A DNA stretch of 64,000 nt from Streptomyces sp. OfavH-34-F (GCF_022347745.1 NZ_JAKRGC010000005.1:1-64000); one strand, 5' to 3'. Shown: positions 24,201-34,230, numbered from the stretch's first letter. Numbers and translations: made by a program. Notes: a model not told the origin generated them from the letters alone.

Positions 24201-27200
24201 CTATCTGGAAATGGCCTCCCAGGCCGTCCTGCGGCTCACCGGAGGCAGCCACACCGTCCTCGCCGACATCGACCTGCGCAAGGCGCTCTTCCTCCCCGAC
24301 ACCGAGGACAGAACCGTTCAGCTGTCCTTCTCCCTGGAGAACGCCACCTTCACGGTCGCCTCCCCGGCCGGACCCGACGGAGAGCCGACCGTGCACGCGA
24401 GCGGCGTGGTCCGCAGCGGACAGCGACGCGAGACCGGCCCCCCGCTCGACGCCCCGGCCATCCGGGTACGCACCGAGCGCCGCCTCGACGGCCCGGCCTG
24501 CTACGCCGCGCTCGCCGGGCTCGGCTACCAGTACGGGCCCGCCTTCCAGGCCATCGAAGAGGTGTGGGTCGGCAAACGGGAGGTGCTCGCCCGGATTCGC
24601 CCGCCCCGCGCCATCGGTGACGACGCGGCCGGCCACCACCTCCACCCGGTCCTGCTCGACGCCTGCTTCCAGTCGCTGCTGACTCCGCAGATCCTGGAGG
24701 ACCGCACCGCCCCGACCGCCGTCAGACTGCCGCTGTCCGTGGGGGAGGTGGCGCTCGGACCCGTCGGCGACCAGCCGCTCTGGGCGCACGCCACACTGCT
24801 CCCCGGCGACGAGGACACGACTCTCGGGGACATCGCCCTGTACGCAGACGACGGAGCGCCGCTGGGCCGGATCAGGGGCTTCAAGGCCGGCGACGTGGAG
24901 AAGGCGGCTACCACCGTCGGACGCACCACCATCGACTCCTGGCTCGCCGAGACCGTCTGGGTCGAACGCCCGTCCGAACCGGCGGAGTCCGACGCCCCGG
25001 CCGCCACGGCGCGGGACCACGGATGGCTGCTCCTGGCCGACGAGCACGGCGTCGCCGACGCCTTCGCCTCCCTGGCAGCGGCCCGGGGCGAACGCTGCCA
25101 CTTGGTGCGCCGGGGCGACCGCTACACGGCGGCGGGCCCCGGCGGCGCGTATACCGTCGCCCCCGGGTCCGCGGCCGATCTGGAACGCCTCTTCGCCGAC
25201 CTGGACCGGGACGGCCGGCCCTTCCACGGAGCCGTCCTGCACCTCTGGAACCTCGACAGGCCGGAGCTCGCCCAGTGCGACCGGCAGGCCCTCGACGACC
25301 ACACCGGCCCGGGCTCCTACTCACTGGTCGCGCTCGCCCGCGTCCTGCTCGCCCGCGGCACACAGGGCCGCCTGCACATCGTGACCCGCGGCGCCCAGCC
25401 GGTCCTGCCCGGCGAGGCGGTCGAACCGCTCGGGGCGCCCGCGTGGGGCGTCGGCCGGGTACTGCGCCACCAGGAACTCGCCGGCCACCCGGGAAAGCTC
25501 ATCGACCTCGACCCCCGTACGCCGACCGGCCCCGCCGGCGCACGCGCCGACGCCGAAGCACTGCTGCGGGAAGCGCTGAGCGACGACGAGGAGGAGGTCG
25601 CGCTGCGCGCCGGAGCCCGCAGCACCAGCCGCCTCCGCCCCGCCGAAGGGCTCACGCGGCCCCTGCCCCTCAGGCTGCGGGCCGACGGCAGCTACCTGGT
25701 GACCGGGGCCTTCGGCGCGCTGGGCCGCCTCCTCTGCCGCACCCTGGTCCGCCGGGGAGCCCGCAGACTCGTCCTGGTCGGCCGCACACCGGTCCCCGCC
25801 CGTGAGGAATGGGGCGGCATCGACCCCGCCACCCCGGAGGGCCGCGCCGTCGCCCTCCTGCGGGAACTGGAGGCTCTGGGCGCCCAGACCGTCCTGGCTC
25901 CCCTCGACATCACCGACGAGGACGCCCTGACCAGCTGGCTCGACGCGTACCGGCGCACCGGCCCGCCGCCGCTGCGCGGCGTCTTCCACCTCGCCGGTCA
26001 GGTACGCGACACCCTGGTCACCGATCTGGACCGGGCCACGTTCGACGCCGTCCACGGGCCCAAGACCATCGGCGCCTACCTCCTGCACCGACACCTGCGC
26101 GACGAACCCCTCGACCACTTCGTGCTGTTCGCCTCGATCGCTTCCCTGCTGACCACCGCGGGCCAGACCAACTACGCCGCGGGCAACGCCTTCCTGGACG
26201 CCCTCGCCCACCACCGCCGCGCCTCGGGCCTGCCCGCGCTGAGCCTGGACTGGGGGCCCTGGGCCACCGGAATGATCGAGGAACTGGGCCTGGCCGACCA
26301 CTACCTGCACAGCCGCGGCATGAGCTCCCTCGCCCCGGAGGCCGGGATGGGTGTGCTGGAGCGGGTCATCGGCCAGGACCACGCCCAGCTGATCGTCGCC
26401 ACCGTCGTCGACTGGCCCGTCTTCCTGGCCTGGTATCCGGCCCCGCCACCCCTGGTCACCGACCTGGCCGCGGCAGCCGCCCCGCAAGGGGCGGCCGGAT
26501 CGGGCAACGCCTTCCTCGATGTCTTCGCCGGCGCCGACGAGGACACCCGCCGCTCCATGGCGGCCGAACGGTTCGCCGCACTGGCCGCCGCCGTTCTCCG
26601 CACCGGTGCGGACCGCGTCGACATGGCGAGCGGCCTCGGCGTCCTCGGCCTCGACTCGCTGCTCGCCATGGAGCTGCGTGCCCGGATCCACGCCGAACTG
26701 GGCGTGGCGCTGCCCGTGGTCGCCCTCCTGAGCGGCGCATCGGCCGGCGAACTGGCGACCCAGCTCCACGACGGGCTGGCCGCGCTGGTCTCCGCCGACG
26801 ACCCCGACGGGACGGCCGGCGCCGTCGAACAGCACCACGACGAGAACCAGTACCCGCTGACCCAGAACCAGAAGGCCCTCTGGTTCCTCAAGCACCTCAA
26901 CCCCGACGGCTACGCGTACAACATCGGGGGAGCCGTCGAGGTGACCGTAGCCCTCGAACCGGAGCTGATGTTCGAGGCCGTCCGCCGGCTGATCGCCCGG
27001 CACCCCGCACTGCGCACCAACTTCCACCTGGAGGACGGCCGGGCCGTCCAGCGGGTCTCCCCGGACGCGGAGCCGGACCTCGCCCTCTTCGACGTGCAGG
27101 ACCAGGACTGGGAGACCATCCACCGCACGATCGTCGCCGAATACCGCAAACCGTACGACCTCGCACACGACCCGCTGGTCCGCTTCCGCCTCTTCAAACG

Positions 27201-30200
27201 CGGCCCCGAGCGCTGGGTCATCATGAAGGCCGTCCACCACATCGTCTCCGACGCCATCTCCACGTTCACCTTCATCGAGGAACTCTTCGAGGTGTACGAG
27301 GCGCTGAGGCAGGGGCGGGAACCGCACCTCGCACCGGTGGGCGCGCGCTATCTCGACTTCCTGAACCAGCAGAACGCGTTCCTGGCCGGCCGCGAGGCAG
27401 CCGGCATGCTCGACTACTGGCGCTCCCACCTGCCCGCCGAGGTACCGCTCCTCGACCTGCCCGTCGACAAGCCCCGCCCGGCCGTCCAGACGCACAACGG
27501 GGCATCGGAGTTCTTCGTGCTCGACGCCGGCCTCACCGCCCGCGTCCACACACTCGCCCGCCTCCACGGCGTCACCCCGTTCATGGTGCTGCTGAGCGCC
27601 TACTACCTCCTGCTCCACCGCTACTCCGGGCAGGACCACATCGTCGTCGGCAGCCCCGTGACCGGCCGCACCCGGCAGGACTTCGCCTCCGTCTACGGCT
27701 ACTTCGTCAACCCGCTCCCGCTGCACGCCGACCTCTCGGGCGACCCGACCGTCACCGAACTCCTCGAACAGGTCCGCCGTACCGTGCTGGGCGGCCTGGA
27801 CAATCAGGAGTACCCCTTCGTCCTCCTCGTCGAGGAACTGGGCCTCCAGCACGACCCCAGCCGCTCGGCCGTGTTCCAGGCGATGTTCATCCTGCTGACC
27901 CACAAGGTGGCCACCGAACAGTACGGATACCGGCTCAACTACATCGAACTCCCCGAAGAAGAAGGGCAGTTCGACATCACCCTGTCGGCCTACGAGGACG
28001 AGTCGGAGCACCGGTTCCACTGCGTGTTCAAGTACAACTCCGACCTCTTCCTCCCCCGGACCGTCCAGCGGATGGCCTCCCACTACACCCGCCTGCTCGA
28101 CCGGATGACCCGGGCGGACGGCGAGGAGGCCGTCTCCCGGCTGGAGATGCTCGACGACGCCGAACGGAAGCGGCTGACCGAACGGTGGAGCAGGCCCGCC
28201 CTCCTCCCCGCCACCCGACCCGACTCCGCGGAAGACGACGCGCCCTTCGTGCCGGTCCACACCCTCATCGGCCGGGTCGCCGCCGAGCGCCCCGACGCCG
28301 TCGCCGTCACCGCGCCCTCGCCGGACGGCACCGCCCGGCGGTTGACCTACCGGGAGCTGGAGAGCCGGGCCACCGCATGCGCCCGCCGGCTGCGCGCCCT
28401 CGGCGTCACACACGGTTCGGTGGTGGCGCTGCGGCTCGACAAGTCGCCCGAGATGATCGTCACCCTCCTCGCCGTACTGAAGGCGGGCGGGGCCTACCTT
28501 CCCGTCCCACCCGACCAGCCGGCGGACCGGGTGGCGCACCTCCTGCGGACCACGGGCGCGGTGCTCGTCGTCGAGGACACCACGAAGCCGGACACCACGG
28601 GGCCGGACAGCGCCGCCGGATGGCCCGTCGCGACGGTGACCCCGGACGCGCTGCACGCGGACCCGCCGGACAGCGGACCGGAGCAGGGGAGCCCTCCCGC
28701 CGCCGTGCGCCCCGACTCGCCCGCGTACGTCATCACCACCTCCGGATCGACCGGACGGCCCAAGGCGGTCGAGGTCGGCCACGGCAACCTCGCCGCTGCG
28801 TACGCGGCGTGGCGTGACACCTACCGCCTGGAACAGGACGTCCGCGTGCACCTCCAGATGGCCGGACCGTCGTTCGACGTGTTCACCGGCGACCTGGTCC
28901 GCGCGCTGTGCTCGGGCGGAAACCTGGTCCTGGCCGACCGGGACCTGATCTTCGACACGGCGCGCCTCTACCGGACGATGCGCCAGGAACAGGTGGACTG
29001 CGCCGAATTCGTCCCGGCGGTGGTACGCGGCCTGATGGACCACTGCGACCGTGAAGCCGTGCGGCTGGACTTCCTGCGGCTGCTGGTGGTCGGCTCGGAC
29101 GCGTGGAACGTGGCGGAGTACCGCCGGCTGAGCGCGCTGTGCGGCCCGGCCACCCGGCTCGTCAATTCCTACGGCCTGACCGAGGCCACCATCGACAACG
29201 CCTACTTCGAGGGCCCCGTCGACGACCTCGAGCCCGGCCTGATGGTCCCCATCGGCCGGCCCCTGCCCCACAGCACCCTCCACATCCTCGACCGGCACGG
29301 CGAGCCCGTCCCGCCCGGCATCCCCGGAGAACTGTGGATCGGCGGCCCGGCGGTGGCCCTCGGATACGCGGGCGACCCCGACGAGACCGGCAGCCGTTTC
29401 GTGACCCGCGTCCTGAGCCGCAGCCCGCACGCGGCCCCCGAACGCCTCTGCCGGACCGGCGACATCGCCCGCTGGGACGCACACGGCCGCGTCCACCTGC
29501 TGGGCCGCACGGACGGCCAGGTGAAGCTGCGCGGCCACCGCATCGAGACCGGCGAGATCGAAGCACACCTGCACCGGTGGCCCGCACTCGCCCGGGCCGT
29601 GGTCACCGTGCGCGCGGACAGCGGGGGAGACGCCGCACTCTGTGCCTACTGCGTGCCCGCTCCCGGCTCCGAGCTGGACCGGCGGGCGCTCCGGCGCCAC
29701 CTGGCCGCCTCCCTGCCCTCGTACATGATCCCCTCCTACATCGTCCCCGTACCCGCCCTGCCGCTCACCGCCAACGGCAAGGTCGACCTCGCCGCGCTGC
29801 CCGCCCCGAGCGCCGAGACACGGGAGCGGCCCCACGAACCACCGGCCACCCTCTACGAGGTGAGCATGGCCCGGCACTGGAAGGAACTGCTCGGTCTCGA
29901 AGAGGTGGGCCTGGCCGACGACTTCTTCGAGTCCGGGGGCAGCTCCATCAAGCTCATCGAACTCCTCCACCACCTGCGCACCGAATTCGGGGTCACCGTC
30001 CCCGTCAGCCGTCTCTACCGCACGACCACCCTGCACGGCATGGCGGCCACGCTGGAGGAAGTCCTGCAGGGCACGACGGCCGACGAACTGCCCTTCCTGA
30101 CCTTCAACAGCGGACAGCCCGCGCTCCTCTTCGCGTTTCCGCCGGCCGGCGGCCACGGACTCGTCTACCGCGGCCTCGCCTCCCACCTCCCGGAGTACAC

Positions 30201-30774
30201 CGTCCTGGGGTTCAACTACCTTCCCGGCGACGACAAGATCGTCCGGTACGCCGATCTGATCGAGGCGGCACAGCCCGGAGGGCCCTGCCTGCTCCTCGGC
30301 TACTCCCTCGGCGGCAACCTCGCCTTCGAGACCGCCAAGGAACTGGAGCGCCGCGGCCGGCAGGTCGCCCACGTCGTGGTCCTGGACTCCCGCCGCATCC
30401 TGGAGCCGTACGCCCCCGGCGACGAGGGAATCCGGCTCTTCGAAGCGGAACTCGCCGAGCACCTGCGCAAACACACCGGGTCGGAAGCCGTCACCCGCGA
30501 AACCCTCGCCCACGCGGCCGAGTACCTGTCCTTCTGCGGACGTACCCCCAACACCGGCACCGTCACCGCGTCGGTCAGCGTCATCACCGACGAGGAGAAG
30601 GCATCCCTCTACGCCGCCGGCGAGCGTGGCACCTGGCACGGCAGCTCGACCGGCCCCACCACCGTGCTGCGCGGCTCCGGCATCCACGCCGACATGCTCG
30701 ACCCCAAGCACCTCGCCCGCAACGCCGAGCTGGTGCGCGCCCTGCTGACGGGGGAGGCGGCCCATGGCGGATGA
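21289..30774 (+). CDS. ftdB: Iterative PKS-NRPS hybrid synthase for polycyclic tetramate macrolactam
   Basis: The protein has 3161 residues and starts from an ATG with GGGAGG upstream. Domains in order: KS (about 13-437; Cys184, His319, His359), AT (570-875; GHSTGE with Ser661, PYH at 762-764), DH (930-1220; His959, Asp1124), KR (1465-1720; TGAFGALG, Tyr1629), ACP (Ser1790), C (1855-2290; HHIVSDA with His1983-1984 and Asp1988), A (2326-2840; Lys2831), PCP (Ser2886) and TE (2930-3155; GYSLGG with Ser3006). There is no ER or methyltransferase. In PTM systems one such module works iteratively to build two polyene chains and attach both to ornithine; the TE region helps tetramate formation. The A-domain pocket reads D-V-G-E-V-G-S-I-D-K, next to the known ornithine code. 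Codon 9 (21313-21315) is TTA, implying bldA dependence. It overlaps the next gene by 11 bases. Confidence 0.95.
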   Translation: MADASNNPLRSKVAIIGMGCRLPGGASDHRTFWRNLMAGKDCITPTPPDRYDVTTLGSRHRDKLGRLVGGRGGYIDGFDEFDPEFFGISPREADHMDPQQRKLLEVAWETLEDGGQRPADLAGSDVAVYVGAFTLDYKILQFADLGFTSLAAHTATGTMMTMVSNRISHCFDFRGPSLSIDTACSSSLVAVHLACQALDRRESDLALAGGVLLHMAPQYTVAETKGGFLSPGGRSRTFDADADGYVRAEGVGLVALKRLEDAVRDGDRIHAVILGSGVNQDGRTPGITVPNPEAQVSLIRRVCAEAGITPGQLQYMEAHGTSTPVGDPIEANALARALAFGRAPQDRCYVGSVKTNIGHTESAAGIAGLIKTVLCLKHRHIPPHINLERLNPAIDAAALPYEIPTRPTPWPDHDGPARAGVNSFGFGGTNAHLVLEEAPPETPPVPTPTPAATTSPAAENAEPGASRENADADGRHWSILPLSARHPEGLAAMAGHLANELAGRDGAPGVSLPDLGHTLAHRRQHLPERLSVVYSSRASLDEALTAYGRGETHPRVVQGRLRAAEDRRLVWVFTGMGPQWWGMGRQLLRDEPAFRKAVTECDRVLREFAGWSLLAEMTAGETASRMNETWLAQPANFALQTGLAAMWRSYGVRPDAVVGHSTGEIAAFHEAGVYSLEDAVRIVVQRSRLQQTLAGTGTMLAVSLPEDEAERRVRPYQDRVSIAAVNSPASVTLAGEEAALTLLADELKANQVFARFLTVAVPYHSVGMERIKDDLLEALAPLTPHRARIPLYLTGQEGTAQGPELDAAYWWKNVRDRVRFRAAVDRLADDGHQVFLEIGPHPVLGHSIRECLDARGASGLTLPSIRRKENESERFATSLASLHNLGTGIDWHTLQPTGRPVTLPRYPWKRDRHWTEPPPVAQVRLGLVDHPLLGRRTDHTEPTWQARLDTETLPYLADHRIQDLVVFPAAGYLEMASQAVLRLTGGSHTVLADIDLRKALFLPDTEDRTVQLSFSLENATFTVASPAGPDGEPTVHASGVVRSGQRRETGPPLDAPAIRVRTERRLDGPACYAALAGLGYQYGPAFQAIEEVWVGKREVLARIRPPRAIGDDAAGHHLHPVLLDACFQSLLTPQILEDRTAPTAVRLPLSVGEVALGPVGDQPLWAHATLLPGDEDTTLGDIALYADDGAPLGRIRGFKAGDVEKAATTVGRTTIDSWLAETVWVERPSEPAESDAPAATARDHGWLLLADEHGVADAFASLAAARGERCHLVRRGDRYTAAGPGGAYTVAPGSAADLERLFADLDRDGRPFHGAVLHLWNLDRPELAQCDRQALDDHTGPGSYSLVALARVLLARGTQGRLHIVTRGAQPVLPGEAVEPLGAPAWGVGRVLRHQELAGHPGKLIDLDPRTPTGPAGARADAEALLREALSDDEEEVALRAGARSTSRLRPAEGLTRPLPLRLRADGSYLVTGAFGALGRLLCRTLVRRGARRLVLVGRTPVPAREEWGGIDPATPEGRAVALLRELEALGAQTVLAPLDITDEDALTSWLDAYRRTGPPPLRGVFHLAGQVRDTLVTDLDRATFDAVHGPKTIGAYLLHRHLRDEPLDHFVLFASIASLLTTAGQTNYAAGNAFLDALAHHRRASGLPALSLDWGPWATGMIEELGLADHYLHSRGMSSLAPEAGMGVLERVIGQDHAQLIVATVVDWPVFLAWYPAPPPLVTDLAAAAAPQGAAGSGNAFLDVFAGADEDTRRSMAAERFAALAAAVLRTGADRVDMASGLGVLGLDSLLAMELRARIHAELGVALPVVALLSGASAGELATQLHDGLAALVSADDPDGTAGAVEQHHDENQYPLTQNQKALWFLKHLNPDGYAYNIGGAVEVTVALEPELMFEAVRRLIARHPALRTNFHLEDGRAVQRVSPDAEPDLALFDVQDQDWETIHRTIVAEYRKPYDLAHDPLVRFRLFKRGPERWVIMKAVHHIVSDAISTFTFIEELFEVYEALRQGREPHLAPVGARYLDFLNQQNAFLAGREAAGMLDYWRSHLPAEVPLLDLPVDKPRPAVQTHNGASEFFVLDAGLTARVHTLARLHGVTPFMVLLSAYYLLLHRYSGQDHIVVGSPVTGRTRQDFASVYGYFVNPLPLHADLSGDPTVTELLEQVRRTVLGGLDNQEYPFVLLVEELGLQHDPSRSAVFQAMFILLTHKVATEQYGYRLNYIELPEEEGQFDITLSAYEDESEHRFHCVFKYNSDLFLPRTVQRMASHYTRLLDRMTRADGEEAVSRLEMLDDAERKRLTERWSRPALLPATRPDSAEDDAPFVPVHTLIGRVAAERPDAVAVTAPSPDGTARRLTYRELESRATACARRLRALGVTHGSVVALRLDKSPEMIVTLLAVLKAGGAYLPVPPDQPADRVAHLLRTTGAVLVVEDTTKPDTTGPDSAAGWPVATVTPDALHADPPDSGPEQGSPPAAVRPDSPAYVITTSGSTGRPKAVEVGHGNLAAAYAAWRDTYRLEQDVRVHLQMAGPSFDVFTGDLVRALCSGGNLVLADRDLIFDTARLYRTMRQEQVDCAEFVPAVVRGLMDHCDREAVRLDFLRLLVVGSDAWNVAEYRRLSALCGPATRLVNSYGLTEATIDNAYFEGPVDDLEPGLMVPIGRPLPHSTLHILDRHGEPVPPGIPGELWIGGPAVALGYAGDPDETGSRFVTRVLSRSPHAAPERLCRTGDIARWDAHGRVHLLGRTDGQVKLRGHRIETGEIEAHLHRWPALARAVVTVRADSGGDAALCAYCVPAPGSELDRRALRRHLAASLPSYMIPSYIVPVPALPLTANGKVDLAALPAPSAETRERPHEPPATLYEVSMARHWKELLGLEEVGLADDFFESGGSSIKLIELLHHLRTEFGVTVPVSRLYRTTTLHGMAATLEEVLQGTTADELPFLTFNSGQPALLFAFPPAGGHGLVYRGLASHLPEYTVLGFNYLPGDDKIVRYADLIEAAQPGGPCLLLGYSLGGNLAFETAKELERRGRQVAHVVVLDSRRILEPYAPGDEGIRLFEAELAEHLRKHTGSEAVTRETLAHAAEYLSFCGRTPNTGTVTASVSVITDEEKASLYAAGERGTWHGSSTGPTTVLRGSGIHADMLDPKHLARNAELVRALLTGEAAHGG

Positions 30775-32452
30775 CGGACCCACCGACTGGAACAGCCGGG
30801 AACGCACCCCGGGCACACCCCCACGCGTCCTCGTCATCGGCGCCGGCGTGGCCGGCCTCTCCACCGGCTGCTACGCCCGGATGAGCGGCGCCCGGACCCA
30901 CATCCTCGAGAAGCACGTACTGCCCGGCGGCTGCTGCACCGCCTGGTCGCGCGACGGCTACCTCTTCGACTACTGCATCGAATGGCTCATCGGCACCGCT
31001 CCCGGCAACGACGCCCATCAGGTGTGGCGTGAACTGGGCGCCTTCGACGGGAAGACGATGACCAACTTCGACCTCTTCAACAAGGTCGAGGACGCGAGCG
31101 GCCGGTCGGTGACGTTCTACAACGACCCGGACCGTCTCGAAGCCCACCTCCTGGAGATCTCACCCCTCGACTCCGCTCCCATCCGGACGTTCACCCGGGA
31201 CCTGAGGCGGTTCACCACGATCGACCTCTACCCGTTCCTGACCGCGCCCCCGCTGCGCACGGTACGGGAGAGGGCGGCGCTGCTGCGCACCCTGCTGCCC
31301 GCCTTCCGCCTGTTCTGGCGCACCGCGACGACCCCGATGCACACCTTCGCCGACACCTTCCACGATCCGCTCCTGCGCCAGGCCTTCCGCAACATCTTCT
31401 TCCAGGACCCGGAGGGCTTCCCGCTCCTTCCGTACCTCTTCAACATGGCTGCCGCCCACCACGGCAACGCGGGCTTCCCGCAGGGCGGCTCGCTCGGTCT
31501 GGCCCGGTCCATCGAGGAGCGGTACCTCGGCCTCGGCGGCACGGTCACCTACCGGGCCCGCGCCGAGAAGATCCTGGTGGAGAACGGGCGTGCGATCGGC
31601 GTCGAGCTGAGGAACGGCAGGCGCTGCTACGCCGAGCACATCGTGTCGGCCTGCGACGGCCACACCACGGTGTACGGACTGCTGGGCGGCCGCTACACCG
31701 GACCCCGGATCGAGAAGCTCTACACCGACCTGATCGAACGCCCCGGCACCCTCTTCCCGGCCGTCGTGTCGGCCTTCGCCGGCATCCGCGGCCCGTTCGG
31801 TGAAGGCGAGGCGCACAGCACCACCCATCTGCTGTCCGCCGAAGACGCGGCCGAGCTGCCCGGTGCCCTGCAGAACAGCCTGGTCGTCCAGGTACGGTCC
31901 CGCTACTCCGACGGATTCGCCCCGCCCGGCCACAGCGTCGTGCACTGCACCTACTTCAGCGACTACGCCTACTGGAAGGAGCTGCGCACCAGGGACCGCA
32001 AGGAGTACCGGCTCCGCAAACGCCAGGTCGCCGCCTTCGTACGCCGCTTCCTCGAACGCCGCGACCCCGGGCTCGCCGGCCGCATCGAGCTGGTCGACGT
32101 CGCCTCGCCCGCCACCACGCACCGTTACACCGGCAACCACGACGGCTCGATCCTGGCCTGGAAGGCATTCTCCGACGCCGACGACGTCGCCTCCCAGCTC
32201 GTCGGCAAGGACCGTATGCGCCTGCCCGGACTGAGTGGATTCTCCATGGCCGGCCAGTGGGTCGGCATGGGCGGCCTGATCCGCGCGGCCTCCACGGGCC
32301 GCTTCGCCACGCAGTACCTCTGCCGCGAACTGGGGCTGGAGTTCCGCGCCTGGGAAAGCGACGGCACCCTCACCGAACCCTGGCACCCGGGGAAGCTGGG
32401 GCACCTGCCCCAGCTCGACCGCTGGTCAGCACGGGAGGGGACCGGCTCATGA
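30764..32452 (+). CDS. ftdC: Phytoene-desaturase-like FAD oxidoreductase of PTM cluster (first)
   Basis: This 562-residue CrtI-like flavoprotein has the dinucleotide motif VIGAGVAGLSTGCYARMSGA near residue 23 and a following GGCCTAW that is typical of this clade. Near the C-terminus, GQWVGMGGLIRAASTGRFAT is the second FAD-contact block. In PTM clusters paired enzymes of this type catalyse reductive or oxidative cyclisations that build the five-membered rings from the polyene chains. The ATG lies inside the end of the synthase gene (11-base overlap), and the stop overlaps the next ATG (ATGA), so expression is tightly coupled. It is a clear paralogue of the next gene, sharing order and motifs throughout. 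Confidence 0.93.
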   Translation: MADDGPTDWNSRERTPGTPPRVLVIGAGVAGLSTGCYARMSGARTHILEKHVLPGGCCTAWSRDGYLFDYCIEWLIGTAPGNDAHQVWRELGAFDGKTMTNFDLFNKVEDASGRSVTFYNDPDRLEAHLLEISPLDSAPIRTFTRDLRRFTTIDLYPFLTAPPLRTVRERAALLRTLLPAFRLFWRTATTPMHTFADTFHDPLLRQAFRNIFFQDPEGFPLLPYLFNMAAAHHGNAGFPQGGSLGLARSIEERYLGLGGTVTYRARAEKILVENGRAIGVELRNGRRCYAEHIVSACDGHTTVYGLLGGRYTGPRIEKLYTDLIERPGTLFPAVVSAFAGIRGPFGEGEAHSTTHLLSAEDAAELPGALQNSLVVQVRSRYSDGFAPPGHSVVHCTYFSDYAYWKELRTRDRKEYRLRKRQVAAFVRRFLERRDPGLAGRIELVDVASPATTHRYTGNHDGSILAWKAFSDADDVASQLVGKDRMRLPGLSGFSMAGQWVGMGGLIRAASTGRFATQYLCRELGLEFRAWESDGTLTEPWHPGKLGHLPQLDRWSAREGTGS

Positions 32453-34230
32453 CCGAGACGCAGAGCGCTACGGGGCCCGGCGGCACCAGCTCCGACACCC
32501 CCCGGCCCCGGGAGACGATGATCATTATCGGGGCCGGCCTCGGCGGCCTCTCCACCGGCTGCTACGCGCAGATGAACGGCTACCGCACCAGAATCCTGGA
32601 GATGCACGAAATCCCGGGCGGCTGCTGCACGGCCTGGGACCGAGGAGGCTTCACCCTCGACTGCTGCGTCAGCTGGCTCCTCGGCAGCGGCCCCGGCAAC
32701 GAGATGCACCAGATCTGGCTGGAACTCGGCGCGCTGCAGGGCAAGGAAGTACGCCACTTCGACGTCTTCAACATCGTGCGCGGCCAGGACGGCAGGGCCG
32801 TCCGCTTCTACTCGGACCCCGACCGCCTGGAGGCGCACCTCATCGAACTCTCACCCGCCGACGCCAGGACGGTGCGCAAGTTCTGCGCCCAGCTGCGGAC
32901 CTTCCGCAAGGCGCTGGCCGTCTACCCCTTCCTCAAGCCCGTCGGCCTGATGAGCAGGACGGAACGCTGGCGCATGCTCGCCTCGTTCGTCCCCTACTTC
33001 AACGCCGTCCGCACCACCATCTCCGTCCTGATGACCGACTTCTCGGCCCGGTTCAAGGACCCCCTCCTGCGCGACGCGTTCAACCACATCCTGTACGAGA
33101 AGCACCCGGCATTCCCCGTGCTGCCGTTCCACTTCCAGCTCGCCTCGCACGCCAACCTGTCGGCCGGAGTCCCCGAGGGCGGTTCGCTGGGACTGGCCGA
33201 ATCCATCGAGCGACGCTACCGACGCCTCGGCGGAGAGGTCTCGTACAACACGAAGGTCGAGTCCGTCATCGTCCAGGACGACCGCGCGGTCGGCGTCGAA
33301 CTCAGCGACGGAAGCGAACTGCGCGCGGACATCGTCGTGTCCGCCTGCGACGGATACACCACGACCATGAAGCTCCTGGGCGGCCGCTACCTCGACGACA
33401 CCTACCGGCGCCTCTACACCCGGACCATCCAGGAACCGGGCATGGTCTTCCCCGGCTACTTCACCCTCTTCCTCGGCCTTTCCAGGCCCTTCCCGGAGGG
33501 TGACCCCTGCACGACCTACCTGCTCGACGAGGCCACGGCGGCCGAACTCACCGGCATCCGCCACCCGAGCATCAACGTCCAGTTCCGCAGCCGCCACTAC
33601 CCGGAGCTGTCACCGAGCGGCACCACCGTCGTCTACGCCACCTACTTCTGCGACATCGCCCCGTGGCGGGCCCTGGACGAAGGACCGGAACAGGTCACCC
33701 GGACCCGCGGCGGCGAAAGGCTCCACACCCTGCCCGTGCGGCACGGACGCGGCTACTACGCCGCGAAGCGACGGGCGCGGGAAGCACTCGTGGACTTCCT
33801 GGAACAACGTTTCCCCGGCCTCCGGGAGGCGATCGTCGTCCGCGACGTCTCCACCCCCCTCACCCAGGTGCGCTACACCGGCAACTACGACGGCACGGTC
33901 CTCGGCTGGCAGCCGTTCGTGGAGAGCGGGGAGACCCTGGAGGAGCTGATCAAGAAGCACGGCCCCGGCCTCCCCGGACTGCGCAACTTCTACCAGTCCG
34001 GTGTGTGGGCCACCACCGGCGGACTGATCAGGGCCGCCGCCGCCGGACGCCACGTCATGCAGTTCGTCTGCCGCGACGACGGCAAGCCCTTCACCGCGTC
34101 GGTGGACCGCACAGCGCCCCCGCCGACCCACCGCGTCATCCCCGTGCCGCCACACCCCGACCCCCCTCCCACCGAAGGGCGGCGAGCCGCCGGCGAACGG
34201 ACGACAGGGAAGGCAGGAACGAACACATGA
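32449..34230 (+). CDS. ftdD: Phytoene-desaturase-like FAD oxidoreductase of PTM cluster (second)
   Basis: This 593-residue paralogue of the preceding protein starts from the ATG at 32449 (GGGAGGGG upstream). Motifs: IIGAGLGGLSTGCYAQMNG, then IPGGCCTAWDRGGF; later SVVV-type beta strands and VRYTGNYDGTVLGWQPF; and GVWATTGGLIRAAAAGRH at the C-terminus. A proline-rich tail of about 40 residues (PPPTHRVIPVPPHPDPPPTE) is not found in the first paralogue. PTM biosynthesis uses this enzyme to form the first (outer) five-membered ring; loss of it in related clusters leaves uncyclised or differently cyclised polyenes. It overlaps both neighbours by ATGA. Confidence 0.92.
   Translation: MTETQSATGPGGTSSDTPRPRETMIIIGAGLGGLSTGCYAQMNGYRTRILEMHEIPGGCCTAWDRGGFTLDCCVSWLLGSGPGNEMHQIWLELGALQGKEVRHFDVFNIVRGQDGRAVRFYSDPDRLEAHLIELSPADARTVRKFCAQLRTFRKALAVYPFLKPVGLMSRTERWRMLASFVPYFNAVRTTISVLMTDFSARFKDPLLRDAFNHILYEKHPAFPVLPFHFQLASHANLSAGVPEGGSLGLAESIERRYRRLGGEVSYNTKVESVIVQDDRAVGVELSDGSELRADIVVSACDGYTTTMKLLGGRYLDDTYRRLYTRTIQEPGMVFPGYFTLFLGLSRPFPEGDPCTTYLLDEATAAELTGIRHPSINVQFRSRHYPELSPSGTTVVYATYFCDIAPWRALDEGPEQVTRTRGGERLHTLPVRHGRGYYAAKRRAREALVDFLEQRFPGLREAIVVRDVSTPLTQVRYTGNYDGTVLGWQPFVESGETLEELIKKHGPGLPGLRNFYQSGVWATTGGLIRAAAAGRHVMQFVCRDDGKPFTASVDRTAPPPTHRVIPVPPHPDPPPTEGRRAAGERTTGKAGTNT

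Noticed and set aside
25321-30864. Very long antisense open frame (about 1850 codons) opposite the PTM synthase
   Set aside because: It is the shadow of biased high-GC codons in the true gene; it has no ribosome site, no recognisable domains and a low-complexity translation.
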